This document shows, one piece after another, positions 27,176-48,600 of a stretch of DNA of 64,000 nt. The position numbers were made by a program, and so were the translations under genes. The stretch lies in NCBI GenBank assembly GCA_040954595.2, contig CM082576.2:3472001-3536000 (forward strand), read 5' to 3'. This DNA is from Balanoglossus misakiensis (Eukaryota > Hemichordata). Below the pieces are notes generated by a model, which saw only the letters and a program-made list of their open reading frames with translations, was not told the DNA's origin and made no database searches. Each line of letters starts with the position of its first letter. Position 1 is the first letter of the stretch.

Positions 27176-28666
27176 TTCAAAAGCAAACAATGCTCGCCTA
27201 ATGCTTTCCCGTTTGCAACACTTGATCGCTACTTAACTAGCAGTAGAAAGACAACAGGCGGACACGATCAGCTACGTCAAGTACAGAAACACTGTGTTTC
27301 GCAAAAGCTTATGAAGGCCGCCATGTTTATTCCCGTCTACCACTAGGACAAATGGGTTTCCCCATTACAGCAAAGGGGTGACCGTTATGTATTCTCCTTA
27401 TGCTGCATCATATTCTTCCAATTTCCAATTGCATTTCTGACATTTAATTGTTGATTGTAACGTCAATTTTAGTAAAACATACCAATAATTTAACTAGAGT
27501 TTATTTTTATTTGGTGGGAAGAACACACCCACTCCCTTTCTTGACCTCTTGAATGAGATGATTCTTTGCAACCTTTTGTTGACCTTGTCTAAGCTCGACC
27601 AGTGCTTACTAGGCACGCATACACGTGCACACGGCAAGGTGAGGGAAACAAGTCCTGTTTACTCGAGCACTGACCCCTCAAAATAGCAGTGGGATTCTGT
27701 GGTGTTATATTGTAGTCAGCTTGGCATAAAAAAAGAGCAATTCCAGCTGCTGCCGTACTACGCGTTGCATTTTTCTCTTTCGATCAAGACTGAGAGAACA
27801 GTCATCACTCGGAGTCGGAGGAGCACTGTGCAGTTGAAGGGCGGTGCTCCAACTTCTACTTTTTGACAGGGGGCAGCGAGTGAGTAAACGTTCGGCCGAA
27901 AGAAAGACGTGTGTGTGCGTGTACACGTATTCACTGGGACAGAGTCGAGTGAACTCCGCAGAAGAGCAAGCGAGCGATATACACAAGGTAAAACTAGAGA
28001 GAGAGAGCGTGATGATGTTCAGTGATGATGGTGAACCCCAAATATGGTGAGAGTGCCACGCGTACAAGTGAGAGTGAATTGTTTCGTAAGCGGGACCCTA
28101 TGTCTTAAAACTCGAACCCAAACCTCAACAATGTAATCACTCATTAAGAAATTGATGGCCTGTAAATGACGTGACAAGGACCCTGGATCGTGCGTATTTT
28201 AACGTTTTGGACCCCTTTCGTCAATTTACACGTAACTGAGTTCATAGGGTTGCGATAGTAACGGACCAAAATAAGATGCGGAATACAGTTTTGAGACTTG
28301 AATAGCGTTTATCTAGTCAGCAAATGACATATCTAATTGGGCAGTATACTGGTTGGTTATACTTTAAAATAGTGAGATTTCCCGAGTTCTGAACGTCAAG
28401 TCTTGACGATATGAGCGGTTCATTCCTGGGGGAGGGCTGTACAGGTCATTGATTGGATGTGCATTGCACTTTCACCTTTGCCTTTTGCTGGGAGACAGCA
28501 AACTATTCTGAAATGCAAGTGCGTAGTTCAACAAGCACTTTTTTATGTTCCACGATTCTAAATAGGCCAACTAACTAAATCATGACCTGATTGCATATCA
28601 TTTGCTCTGGGTATACAGTTGAAATACATGTATTTTGATATAGTTTTAGTTTTACATCACTTTTTC

Positions 28667-28712
28667 CTGCATTTTGTAGAGGGGGTTATGATGCCCCCTC
28701 TACAAAATGCAG
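28667..28712. repeat. 19-bp perfect hairpin
   Basis: CTGCATTTTGTAGAGGGGG (28667-28685) and its exact reverse complement (28694-28712) are separated by 8 nt. It lies in the probable PC leader intron. It is shorter and more perfect than a usual pre-miRNA. Confidence 0.8.
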
Positions 28713-31700
28713 AAATAACTACCATCCTTGATTCTTTAATTTTTAACCAGAAAATGTGAAATGTTGCTACGGAGATGCGAGCCTTATTTGACAATTACGT
28801 GTCAGTTATGATAATTAAAGCAGCCTGAATAGCTTGCTTTGTGAAAGTCTGAAAAGTAATGATTATGACTTATGTGAACTAAATGTAACCCATTTTTCTA
28901 AGGCAAATAGGAAAAAAAGCAGGAGCTGCAATATGCACATATATAGTTTATTTTGCAAGAGCTGACATTTTGAAGGTCAGGTGTGACACACTGTGTACAA
29001 AGCACAAGTGGTGGATAAATGACGTGTAACTTCAGAAATAACTCCCACCTTTTTTTCAACTCTTGGAAATTTGCCAAGAACTGATTTAACATGAAATGTG
29101 ATATCAGCATATTTTTAGCTTTTGAGTGCTTCTTCTCAAGTCAAATTGTATGGAAATTTGAAATAATCAACAGAATACTGATAATGTGGACGCTTATCAG
29201 ATATTGTGAATTTATGACCGTGAGCTGAAATGTGATTTGTTGTCTGAGTGGACACACCCCCAACATGCCTTTGTTATTGCCCAAATCTGCACTGGCAATT
29301 GAATAGGGTGTCAAACACGTACCCTGCCAGAAAAAGCAGACCCATTTGGGTCAGAATTTATTATGGTCAGTGATGTAAATATGTAACGGGTGGGCAAGAG
29401 GAACTTTCGGCTGGTGAAGGCACATAAATTTGCTTATGTTTCTACGTCCCAAAATTAATAGTTTCTCTCTGATCAGTCATTAACATCACACAAGGATTAA
29501 TAATTAATGAATGACACAGTTGCATTTATTAGTCACATGATCTCTTGTACTGGTGTACTTGTTCCATAGGTTGACCTAAATATCAGAAATTTTCACACTA
29601 TCGGTAATATACATGTACAGTACACGTATTGATTAAGATTATTAGTGTGCTGTCTTCACAAATATAATGACAGTATAACAGATCAACATTTTTGAATATT
29701 TGTATTTGTTTTTTTTTCAAAGTCCAACCAGTTATTGTATTAAACAGCTTGTTGTGCCATGTGTTCTGTTACCATGATATATATGCATTTTGCAAATGCG
29801 CTGATATGGTTGCTATGGTGATATGCCATCTTCACACTGCAACTATTTGCAACATCTGCATCACGGTAGCGCTGTCCAAACTGGTCTGTATATAAAATGT
29901 GGTCTGATCCAGGGTATGGTAATTGCCTGATAGTCTGTTAGCTTTGAAGGTCACCTTTTGATATAGATTTCAAAATAAAAGGCTGGGGCCAATGTCCTTG
30001 TGGCAAATCCTCATAGAGCAGACTTCAACATAAATGCTGCACCAGAGATTGGGTATACATGTATTTTGCCAGCTAAGGTTCAACAGACATGTAGTTCAGT
30101 TTTTTCTTTGCTTTTAACAATGTGACGTTACATCTTTTGCGTGTACCTCCCCACATTCGCGCTGAAGGCATTACACTTTAACCTTTATCCCTGACTGGTA
30201 AGAGTTCAGTCAGACACTTTCTGTTGCATTGCATGTCCACACATGATTGCAGTCTTTGTTGCGATCAAGGTGAATACATCTCCGTGATGATGTTTATTTG
30301 TAAGCTGCATCTGATATAAGTGAATCAGAAATTTCAGTTTAGGAATAGGGGTTTCCATGTACAGTGGCATGTGTAGGTTGGGAAGAAAGGGTAAATCAGG
30401 TTTTGAAACAAAGGAATGTCACTTGAGACAACATCGCAAACTAAGGCCATAAGTTATATCGTTTTAGATATCATAACTATAAAGATATGTTGCATTCGTT
30501 GCTTGTCTAAGGGTAGAAAACTAAACATAAAATAGCTGGTTTATTGCTTGTTGCATTCATTATCACGCATACCACGACATAAATCAATATTTCTATATTT
30601 GATCAGTGGAGGAGAAATTCTTGTAATGATAAAACAGTCGTCATGCCCATATAACCATGTAATTACCCAGCCTAATGGGTTTTAATTGGTATAGGAAATA
30701 TAATGTGTTATTGATCGTATGTAGTTTAAAATTACTTAATATGGCACAGTGTCCATTGATGTTTATATTTGGCTAATAGTGTGGGCTTAAATTAATCTAA
30801 TTTAATTAGGCATCGTGTTAAAGTTATCTTTCAGTGGAATTTCAGTGCAACAGACTACATTTTCTTGAGAGTTAAATTCAAGCATTAGATTCTACTTGCA
30901 ATGTTAGGTACTGAGATAAACACTATATTGAAGTTACCTATATAGCTGTACAAAGCCATACTTTCTGTTTGTTTCCATATTTATTTTTCTATTGACCTTC
31001 AATACTACCAGCAACATGTACACCATTTCTCACTGGGTGTTTTGTCTAGCAAATACTTGAAATGATTACGGAAGCAGGCAGACAGCTTATCTTTATATCA
31101 GATCAGTTGCGTTGTCATGGTTTCTATCGCCGGGACATATTTTAGCAATGAGCAGTGCAAGTCAAGGGGAAAAAAAGAGAAAGTGATTATCCACAGCACA
31201 GGCATGGTTTTTACTATGCGTTTCTCAACAGACAGAATTGTTGTCTTTACTTTTTTAAAAAGAGTCACGCCATGTGACATCAGACTAAAGTCAAGTGTGC
31301 TCTAGTTAATGCTGTGAGATTTAGGTCAGTAGGAATATTGGGGTCACCATTGTGATATGATATCTCTTGGGCATTTTGACTCTCTCACCTGTAATTTTTT
31401 CCAGATCTGTTTATAAATTGATCATCTTTAATTCTGCTATATAGTGTCTTACTGTAAGTACTGGCTTTAATAAAAATTCTGAAAATTAAGAATTTTGTTG
31501 TAAAATGACAAAAGAATATATATTAGTACACTGAAACAGGAACTGAGCTGGTTTTTTTTAGAAACAAAATACCTTCATGGCAGATTCAAACATTATTTCA
31601 AGCATATACATACAAGAGACTGTTTGTATTTGAAAATCCTATAGTATCACGTCGCCATGGTATACGAGACTGCTCCCGCAACTCACAAATGGTATGCATT

Positions 31701-32660
31701 GTGTGTCTCAACACATTACACCATGCCTTCTAACACACAAAGCTTAGTGTGATAAAGAAAATCACCACTGCATTATAAATCTGATTGCATTGTGGATGTG
31801 GATTCATTTTTATGTCATAAAAACACCAAAGATTACCCACTTCTTATGAATTCTGTTTCATTTTATTTTTCAATAAATTATTGATGGGCTCAGTTCATGC
31901 AGTTTAATATGTAATCATAGTTTACTTTGTTGTACATGTATATACAATATATGCTCAAGGATGCCTTCTTGGGCAAAGTCATTGTTTGTGGGAATGTTAG
32001 AATAAGCTAGTCCCTTCCAGCCGGTCTGAGGTCAGCAAATATATTTTAGGAAACAGGAAGTAGAGTTGATAGGTTAGATTGTATCGCTGCAGAATTATAA
32101 GCTGTCGTCTTGAAGCAGCATACCGGTATTTATCTAGCCGCACACATGGTGTTTTGTCCTTGAGACAGGACATATAGGGCATCCATGTACACGGTCAAAT
32201 ATTCGTCATGAAAACTGTGTCGATTAAATGTTAATGTCTCAATGGAAGTTAATGTTTTATGGCCGAAGTGTTAACGAAAGTTGTCGTTATTGGAGAAAAT
32301 CACACATCCCATCCCATCCCAGTGATGGCTTCAAAATCGAAGGATGGTAGTGTTAGATTCAATTCCAGACACGGCTTGGCAGAATGATCTCCTTCAGCAA
32401 TGCACTTTACTTCTCACTCTCTTCCCCACCCACGCAGGAGTAACACGGCGGGTAATGGAGATCTGGTTTATGTGATACTGGTGATTTTTTTTTATTTGAA
32501 GTGGTAAAATAATTCAGCTCAGTATCAATCTGTTACATAATCTATTGTCTAAAATACCAGATATTGGAAAAAATGAGTTTATGCTAATTTAGGGGGTTTG
32601 TCAACAAATGTTAAAGAGATGGTAGTCTCCTCAGCACGTGATCATCACCGACATTCAAAT

Positions 32661-32683
32661 TCTCTCTCTCTCTCTTCCTACAG
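32661..32683 (+). promoter_or_regulatory. CT-rich splice acceptor tract of PC first coding exon
   Basis: A run of CT dinucleotides ending TTCCTACAG precedes base 32684. It marks a strong acceptor 98 nt before the PC start codon and implies an upstream non-coding exon. Confidence 0.6.
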
Positions 32684-32781
32684 ACATCTCCAGTCATCTT
32701 TGATACAGCATTCCACCACCGTCAACTCATCAGTTTGCGAAGGATTATCTCTGACGAGAATCCCATCACATATCATCAGCC

Positions 32782-41108
<8,327 letters not shown>

Positions 41109-43222
41109 AAAAATAAATCCGATCTTGAGGCGCGACTGGCTTGAATAGTAATTGGCAGTTACTGTGCAAGAGATGAGAAAACTGTGGTCAGCAAATTCAA
41201 GTGTAAATTTTATTTGGCAACAGTAGGAGTGTTTCTTCCCCACCAAAAAGTGACTGATGGTGTGGTATAAGTGTGTTAAAGCTACACATTTTCATGGATG
41301 CAAATTTTACCAGTGAATGTAGATGTGTGATTTGAATTTTGAAAGTTGTTTCATCATTTTAGTTTTTATTTGGGGGGGGGGTCATATTATGGATTCTTCA
41401 AGGCCCGTCTTGTACAAAATGAACCCCTTTCAACACACACACTCAAGTTTTGCTCAAGGTGAGATTGACCTTCAGGCACTGTGACATCTGTGTATTAATT
41501 AGAGAAAAAAATGAAACAGAAAGTCCTGTTTCATTTTATGTTTGCCATTTGATCACTTGTAGTGGAGTATGCCTCATATGCTGAAGTTGAATTTAACTCA
41601 TTTAAGCAGGATATGCTCTCTCCTGTATTTTTGCATCTTTATGCAACCAGAGGGCCAAACATATGTTACCTATTCTAGTCACTGTAAAACTATATTAGGG
41701 AATTTTTGGCCATATATGTTGGAGAGTGAATTCAGGCACTGTATACACTGACTTTCAATAGCCGCATAGAAGAGCCACCTACATTTCTATTGTACATATT
41801 CTGCTATATTGATGATTTTGTCCCAAACTACAATATTTTGCAGACTTTGATTATACTCTGCAAGCAATGAAACTTTGTTATTTTGTGGTGCACATACATA
41901 GGATGGGAAAGCTTGGTCATCTGAGTTTACAACTCTGTCACCACCAGTCCTACCCAGGTTTATAACCCAGTGTAAAAAAAAATTGTATTTTCGCATTTTG
42001 TGGTTGCTGTGTAATGATGCATGTGCATCAGTTGTTAGGTTTATATTCTGTCAGGGGCGTTTTATGTTTCAGATTTCCTGGTGTTGTTGTTAAGAGTTTC
42101 ATTGGCTCTTGAAATTGAATGATTTTACTGATTGGGTAGGTTAATCGTATCTTCAAAAAAGGCTGTAACTCTGAAACACATGCTGTACTGCTACATTTTG
42201 CATGATTAACAACGGGTCAGGCACCTTGCTTGAGATTTGGCAATTTTGGAGCAAACAGGAGCCACTGGTATAATACCAAGCCATTGTCATCACATTAAAA
42301 TATTGACATTGAGCTGCTTATGTCAGGAAGAAAACACGATTGCAAGAATTCTTTATCAACTCATAGTTTTAATTATACATACCATTTCTTTTTTCCGTGA
42401 AGTTCAGGGCTACATACAAGACCAATAGTGAACTGAATTTTAAAAAAATGAAGTTTATTGGTCAATTCCATTTGTAACCTTGGTAACCATTCTACATCTT
42501 GCCTCAAGCTCGCAGTTAGTGCGAGAACATATGTAATTCTGTTTTGATATGCTAACCCTTGAACATTAATGAGCAGCTGAACAGATACAAATGTACTGAA
42601 AATATATATTTTGTAATGCTTCATTGTTTATCATTTTGTGGTGACAAAAATCTGAAATAACAAAAATACCTTGTGGTAACGCGGTGTTCACAGCTTGAAT
42701 GTTGTCGCGCCTAACTTGTGTTGTAAAAGATCAGAAACTCTCTATCGCAATTAATTCACACAGTTTTTATGCATGCAAATCATGAGCATTGTCAATCATT
42801 TTAAGCAAAAGCGATGTTTTTTTGGAAATCATGCAGCCATGGAAAAAATGCACTTTTATCCCCTGAAGTCAATCCCCAGAAGAATTGAGGAAGATGTGAA
42901 AATTGTCTGCAGTTATGCAGCGATTTCTTTGGTGTTGAGATTGTCCAATCATGACAGATTTCATTTGGAAGATCTTTTAAGGAGTGTTGTGTAGTGTACG
43001 AACTTGCCCTTTTACTGTAGTTAAGTTTCTCGGCATTTGTTCTATTTTACCTCATGCAGGGAATACTAATTTATATAGATGAGCGTAGAAGGAACTTAAT
43101 TTTTTAATGGGAGCAATATTAGTATGATATGTAACTATTTAAATGTATGGAAAAAATACAGCAAGAATTATATAGTATAGGTATAGTGTAGTGAATCTGA
43201 TAGCATATAAAGTGACAATAAA
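41109..43222 (+). other. PC 3' UTR, long
   Basis: Non-coding sequence between the PC stop codon and a canonical AATAAA at 43217-43222. An earlier AATAAA at 41112-41117 starts four bases after the stop and is too close to be the main signal. The proposed 3' UTR would be about 2.1 kb and end only some 120 bp before the DMAC2 start, so the two genes are tightly packed in tandem. Confidence 0.45.
43217..43222 (+). terminator. Candidate PC poly(A) signal AATAAA
   Basis: Canonical AATAAA just upstream of the DMAC2 promoter, in the correct orientation for PC. Confidence 0.45.
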
Positions 43223-43354
43223 AACTGCATTTATGTAAAAAAATGCATCCAATTTGTCTCAGTGTACGAAAAGTTGGCATCTGTTACTGTAATGAGGTCC
43301 GAGTTTATCGGAAAGTCAAACTGTGGCGCTGAGGGCGCTCACCAAACAGTAAAT

Positions 43355-43363
43355 CAAGATGGC
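43355..43363 (+). promoter_or_regulatory. YY1-like motif over the DMAC2 start codon
   Basis: CAAGATGGC overlaps the start ATG (43359). This matches the YY1 core (AAGATGGC) often found at the 5' end of housekeeping and mitochondrial genes with very short 5' UTRs. Function is inferred. Confidence 0.35.
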
Positions 43364-45095
43364 AGCTCCCAGGCTGTGTCGTGAAGGCATGTCATATGTC
43401 ACGGTAAGAAAGCTGCAAGAAAAGTACTGCAAGTCGATCATTATTTCTGGTAATGGGTTTCTGCGTATCTGCAGCCCGACCTAGCCCTGGGTACAGGTCT
43501 GTGTGCTCCCGACGTTACACGGCCTCCACACTATAACGCCGGGAACATGCATACGTTTTATGGCCTTACATACACCTCTATGCATCAATCGACATAATTT
43601 GTGAGGCCATACTCAAAGCAGAATGAACGTACAGATAATGACAGTTGTGTTGACATTACAGATGCAGTCTAGGTGTATCTCTCAAGTGTTGACACCCAGG
43701 TCACTTTGCAGGAGACATTTAAAAGCTGTAAATTCTTGCATACAGCCGTTGAGACCTATGTCAGTGTTTTCCTATTGGAAGGAGAAATACACTGAAAAGC
43801 AAGAATTTCTCCTCAAAGCAAAAAATGTGTGAGTATTATAGTAAGAAGAAAGTAAAGTCCTGTCTCGGGTTGAATGTACAAATAGCTTATACTGGCACTC
43901 AGTGACTACAGTCATAGTGTATGTGATGTCAGAAACAGGTGAAACACCAAAAGTATATTAGCCGTTTACTGCCACAGATAATGATGTAGTATGAAGCAAG
44001 ACGCACAGCATCCTTTGTATAGTGAAAATAGTAAAAGAAAGCATTTTGGATGGAAAGTAGAGTTGAAAAACTGACATTGTTTCTTGTGTGCTGTTCTATC
44101 CTAGTCTTTCCGAGAAGCGTGTTGATTACTGGGGTACCGAGCTGGCAGCCGCACACTGGCTGCTGTACCACAACGCAGCAATTCAGTTTACAAATGGAGA
44201 GTGGTATATGAAGAACAGGAAGGGGCGTTATTACCTTCCTCGGCAAAGAGTCAAGGGTGAATACATCAGAGCTGTAGATGCCAAGGCCACTCAGATTACC
44301 TATGAAGGACTTGACAACATTAGTAAGTTTGTAATTTGTATACGAGACCTCACATGAGTCAACTTTTCATTTGAGTAGACTTCATGCCTCACTCTTCCTA
44401 CTTCTGATGTGAAAAGATTTTTCCAGAGACATGGATGTAAAGTTCTGTTCACAGGAAGTTTGGTGTTTTCCAAAGATATTGCCACACAGAACACTGTAAT
44501 AACACAACTTTGTCTACCCAAATTTATCTATTTTCAGTCTGTTTGAAGCACTTGAAGTTTCTGAGTCTTGAGAGGAGTCCGTACATCGATGATTTCTGTC
44601 TGGCCAAATTGTACCATTTCAGGGACAGTTTAACACATCTCAATATTAAAGGATGTCCGCAGATATCTGAGAGGGGTCTGGCAACTTTACATCACCTGAG
44701 GTGAGATTTTAGAACCTCTTCTCTATTTGTAATGACAATCAGCTCTGACAGCCTAAATAATGGAAAACACAAGGTTCAGGAAGAAAATAAGAAAATACAT
44801 GTCTACTCATCAAATGAGCGGAAACTATCACACATGCTTTACATGCTGAGTTGTATTTTTGAAATTTCTGACACGAAATGTTGTCAATTTCAGGAAACTT
44901 GAAAAGCTGAATATGAGAGACTTACCCAAAGTGGACAACATTCAACTTGTGGCCGTAATGCTGGAGGACGTGTTGCCCAACTTGAAACTCGATGTCATCT
45001 CAGCGCATGTGGACATGCATGCTGAACACAGAGAAAAAGGCGGGACCACGGATGCCAGGACTGAGGGTGTTGATCGTGAAAACACCCAGAGATAG
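43359..45095 (+). CDS. DMAC2: DMAC2 (ATP5SL), mitochondrial complex I assembly factor
   Basis: DMAC2 assists assembly of the distal membrane arm of respiratory complex I in mitochondria. Coding exons are 43359-43403, 43662-43828, 44105-44322, 44538-44700 and 44894-45095 (795 nt, 264 aa; human about 257). The N-terminus is basic and Ser/Arg-rich with no early acidic residues, as in a mitochondrial presequence. The middle carries [16 protein letters not shown] and a linker. Leucine-rich repeats follow: [40 protein letters not shown] and [14 protein letters not shown]. The GCP-ISERGLA-LHHL motif favours DMAC2 over its relative DMAC2L/ATP5S. The C-terminus has a hydrophilic tail beyond the usual 'LPN' end. 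It follows PC closely on the same strand and converges with the sialyltransferase at 45699. Confidence 0.88.
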
Positions 45096-45698
45096 TGGTT
45101 GCTTGCTGGTGAGTCAGATAAGGAACGTGTACAAGACATTCAGAAAGGATACACCACCAAGAGAAGTAATCTTCTACAACCTTAGTGTGGCAGTTGAAAT
45201 CAGTTGAATTACTTTTGTATTTGGAATGAGTTGTGTCCCTATACCTGAAAGGGTAGACATGAATGCGAACAAAAAACCTGGACCAACTTGCAACATATTG
45301 GCAGAGCTGAGGGGTGATGTGATTGACGCCCTCTAGTGTTCATGATTTGAACATCTTGACATCCCATTACCCAAGGATTGAAGAATGTGATCTCCCTTAG
45401 AAAACAGTTTGGTGATAAGCTGATAATGTTGTCCTTGTAGAGTATTTCCCCCCAAGGTTCTCCTGCAGTAGACAAGAACGCTATATTTGTCTCCAAATCA
45501 AGGAATAGTCAAACATGGCTTTGGCTATGGTGTGTCCTCAAACCCCAAAAATGTCTTCGTAAGAAGGACTTGACAATATTACCACACTCATAAATATGGC
45601 ACTTTTATTTTAATCAAAAATACAAAGAAATTCATTAAGTACTGTCCTTTTTCTGCTCGCCCCAAAATTTCACTTCCTGAAAATAGAGACCCTATGAA
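45096..45698. other. Convergent 3' ends of DMAC2 (+) and sialyltransferase A (-)
   Basis: Non-coding. A minus-strand AATAAA (TTTATT at 45604-45609) suits the end of the sialyltransferase mRNA about 95 bp after its stop. I see no canonical signal for DMAC2, so its 3' UTR may run into or overlap the opposing one. Confidence 0.5.
45604..45609 (-). terminator. Candidate poly(A) signal of sialyltransferase A
   Basis: AATAAA on the minus strand, about 90 bp beyond the stop codon at 45699-45701. Confidence 0.5.
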
Positions 45699-48600
45699 TC
45701 AATCATCTTCTCTTTTATACAAATTGATGATGCCCTCTTTGTCCAGATCGTTCCACAGTTTGAGTTCCTGGTTGAAGTCGTGGTTCGCGTAGTAGACAAA
45801 CTTGGTGAAACTCGTATCATAGTAGTGAGTTGTGTACTTTCTGAAGTTCACCCCGAAGCCATACGCGCTGACCTCGTCGCATGTGTGAATGGCGGCAATC
45901 AGCATCAAGGCTCCGGTGCTGGGTCTGTTGATGCGCGCGTATCTCCTGGGAGAGTTTATCCAGCTGGAAACAAAGTCAGAACTTGATGTTGGCATTACTC
46001 CCTACTGAGTCAACAAGTTAGATATTTCTGTACTCACTGTACTAACAATTTTGACCAAACGTGACAAAAATTGCTCGCAAACACACATTAGAAGAAAAAG
46101 AAGATCCTTCACCAAAGAAGAATTTTTGACCAAAATTGGGGAAAATGAGAACAAAATTGCAAGATACAGACAGACAGTTTACATCATATCAGATCAAATA
46201 TGTCAGTAATAACCAACACATCTTGCAAAACGCGAAAATTTTAATTCACTTACAAGAATTCCATGTAGCGTTGGAAATCAGGATGTAACATCTTAAAGTC
46301 TTCGACCTTGACAGTTTTACCAAAGTTTGGTACTCCCCTTGATGATACAAGCAAGACAGGAACATTTGTTATTTAATTTTTGTCTCAGAAGAAGGAAATC
46401 GAAATATACACTGTATTGCATGGTTCCTTTACGTACCTGTGCTTGGGGTCTCTCGCTTTGAAATCTGCATCTGGTTTCCCAGAAGCTCTGTTTTCCACCA
46501 AAATATAGTCCGCCTTTTCACATGGCAGTATTAGGTAATGGATATTCTGTGAGTGAATAATGTGGTAAGAACGAGTAGAATAGTTTGTGTGATCATCGCA
46601 ACCTTGTTTTGACAGTGTCAAATTTGTTTGATATAAACAGCGATAAAAACAAAAGTACATGTAATGCGAAAGAGTACTACAAACAAACAAGCCAAACTTT
46701 TCTGTTTACCTCATCATGTGGAGCCACTGTAAACCCAAATCTGCGACCTACCAAGAGCGAATTTCTCAACGTTGTCATGGTGAATGCATAATGAGTTGTC
46801 TTCTTCCCGACGTCGACTTCATGTCCAGCGGTGGCAGCTATATTCACCCTGGAGTGACGTCAGAAATGTGACGTCAAATCAGGCCCAGGCTGGTGTCACA
46901 GTTAGATCTCAGTAGGGTCAATATCTGTACCACGTATCATCACGAAGTACGTGCAGTAATATCACTTATTACAGAAGTTTTTCCAACTTGTAGCTCTGAA
47001 CGTAATAATTTGAACAAGCTTCAAGATTTTGCATTACCTGAAAACGTAGTCATGATCGTCGATTTCTTTGCCCTTTCTTGACCCATTAAGAATTCCTCCG
47101 CCTCCGATGACAGCACAGCGAATGCATCCCGTGTTGTTCCCGGTTTTGTCTTTCAGGTGGAGACCGGCATCAAACATGTAACGGTGACCAGGTGTGTTCA
47201 GGTGCTTCAACGTCTCTTTGACCCCTGTCCGAAAAGGTCATTTTAGGGGAGTGAGTTGTTGGCCTCAATATATCCCGTTTCAAAATCCAGTGTGGACGAT
47301 TATGGACTATTAAAATAAAACTATAGCAAGGGTAGATCGGTAAAGAAGTAATCTGAAACATTAACCGAACCAGTTTACAAATATAGTTAAGAACGGAATA
47401 TCTGTAAATCGCGATTCACATTATATATCTGGCATCAATATCAGCTGATTTGCACACACTCGTGCAGTTCATCGTAGTTTGTACAGAAATACCTTCAAAG
47501 GTCATTTGTTCCCAACCATAACAACTCCAGAATTTGCTAAGTCTCTCGTACTCATCTGCAGTGACGGACTCATTCCAGATCAAGACCGGAACATCGGGTA
47601 TATAGCGATCTTTGAAAATTTCGCTTTCCGCAAGTTTCTTCCGAGGATTTGTAGGGCATTGCTGCAAAGAAAGTGGACGAGAACAGCATAAGTAAACAGC
47701 CCATTTTGTAAACAACGACTTACCTCCTTTCTGGCCGAAGACGCAGAGTAAAGACAGGGAAAAACTATGCAAAGACGCTTTTCATTCGATATTCGTTGAA
47801 GCAATCAAGATTCCGCCGAACTCTCTGGTTTTCAAATCGGGTGCGAGCAATACAACGCGCATGTAAACGTGTAGGGGTTTTCACTTACCATATAACTTTT
47901 GTAACTATCATCATGTATGAATGTCTTAAATTCTGTTTCCGAGGGTAGCTCCTTTTCCTTCGGTTTTCCAGCATCAGGCGGCTTTCCATCGCCCTTCGAG
48001 GTGTTCGCCGCCAAGTTAGTATTGTTGACTGTACTCTTCTTGGGAGTTGCTGTAGTCTCCTTCAAGGTGTTACTTCCCGTGTTATTTACGGCTACATTCT
48101 TCCCGGTAGCCGTTGGTTCCGCTGATCCGTTCCGATGTTTATTTGGCGCCACCGTAGATACGCTCGCAGTTGTAATATTGGAAAGTCTTTTATCGTCGTT
48201 TGGTGGCCGTCTGACCGTTTCACCTGTTTCACCTGTCGGTCTCTTAGTCGTAGCGACTTTAACGGCGCTTGCATGTTCCTGTGAAGTGACTGTCGCCGTG
48301 AAAGATTTCCTGGCTGTTTGCCTAATGGGACTGAAAGATATTGGGCATAGCTAGTACAGTTTCCCGACTCAAGAGAGACGTGAAGCTACGTCCCAAAATG
48401 GTGCCAGTGTAAAATGTCGCCATCGGAACACCAAAACGTTTGATCGTGATAAAATATTGAAAAGGCCTCGAGTTCGACTTTTGAGTGCGCTTAATACTAA
48501 AATTGTGATAACAACGAAAACGTACGTGACACTTGCATCATTGCAGATCGAGCAGAAAACGACGTTGACAACACGCACAACTTTAAAATAAGAAGAGAGA

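Larger units (their letters stand above)
27176..32683. other. TAF6L upstream region and probable first intron of pyruvate carboxylase
   Basis: No protein-coding exon is visible. TAF6L (minus) and PC (plus) are divergent here. A candidate non-coding PC leader exon ends at 27987 with an ACAAG|GTAAAA donor. The PC coding exon starts at 32684 after a long CT-rich tract and CAG. If the two are joined, 27988-32683 is a 4.7 kb leader intron. It contains a 19-bp hairpin at 28667-28712. Confidence 0.4.

Noticed and set aside
28667-28712. Hairpin as a microRNA precursor
   Set aside because: The stem is only 19 bp, fully paired, with an 8-nt loop. That is too short for a typical precursor without lower-stem pairing, which I do not see.
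42773-42994. 73-codon + strand frame before DMAC2
   Set aside because: It lies in the probable PC 3' UTR, is not joined to DMAC2 in phase, and shows no known motif.
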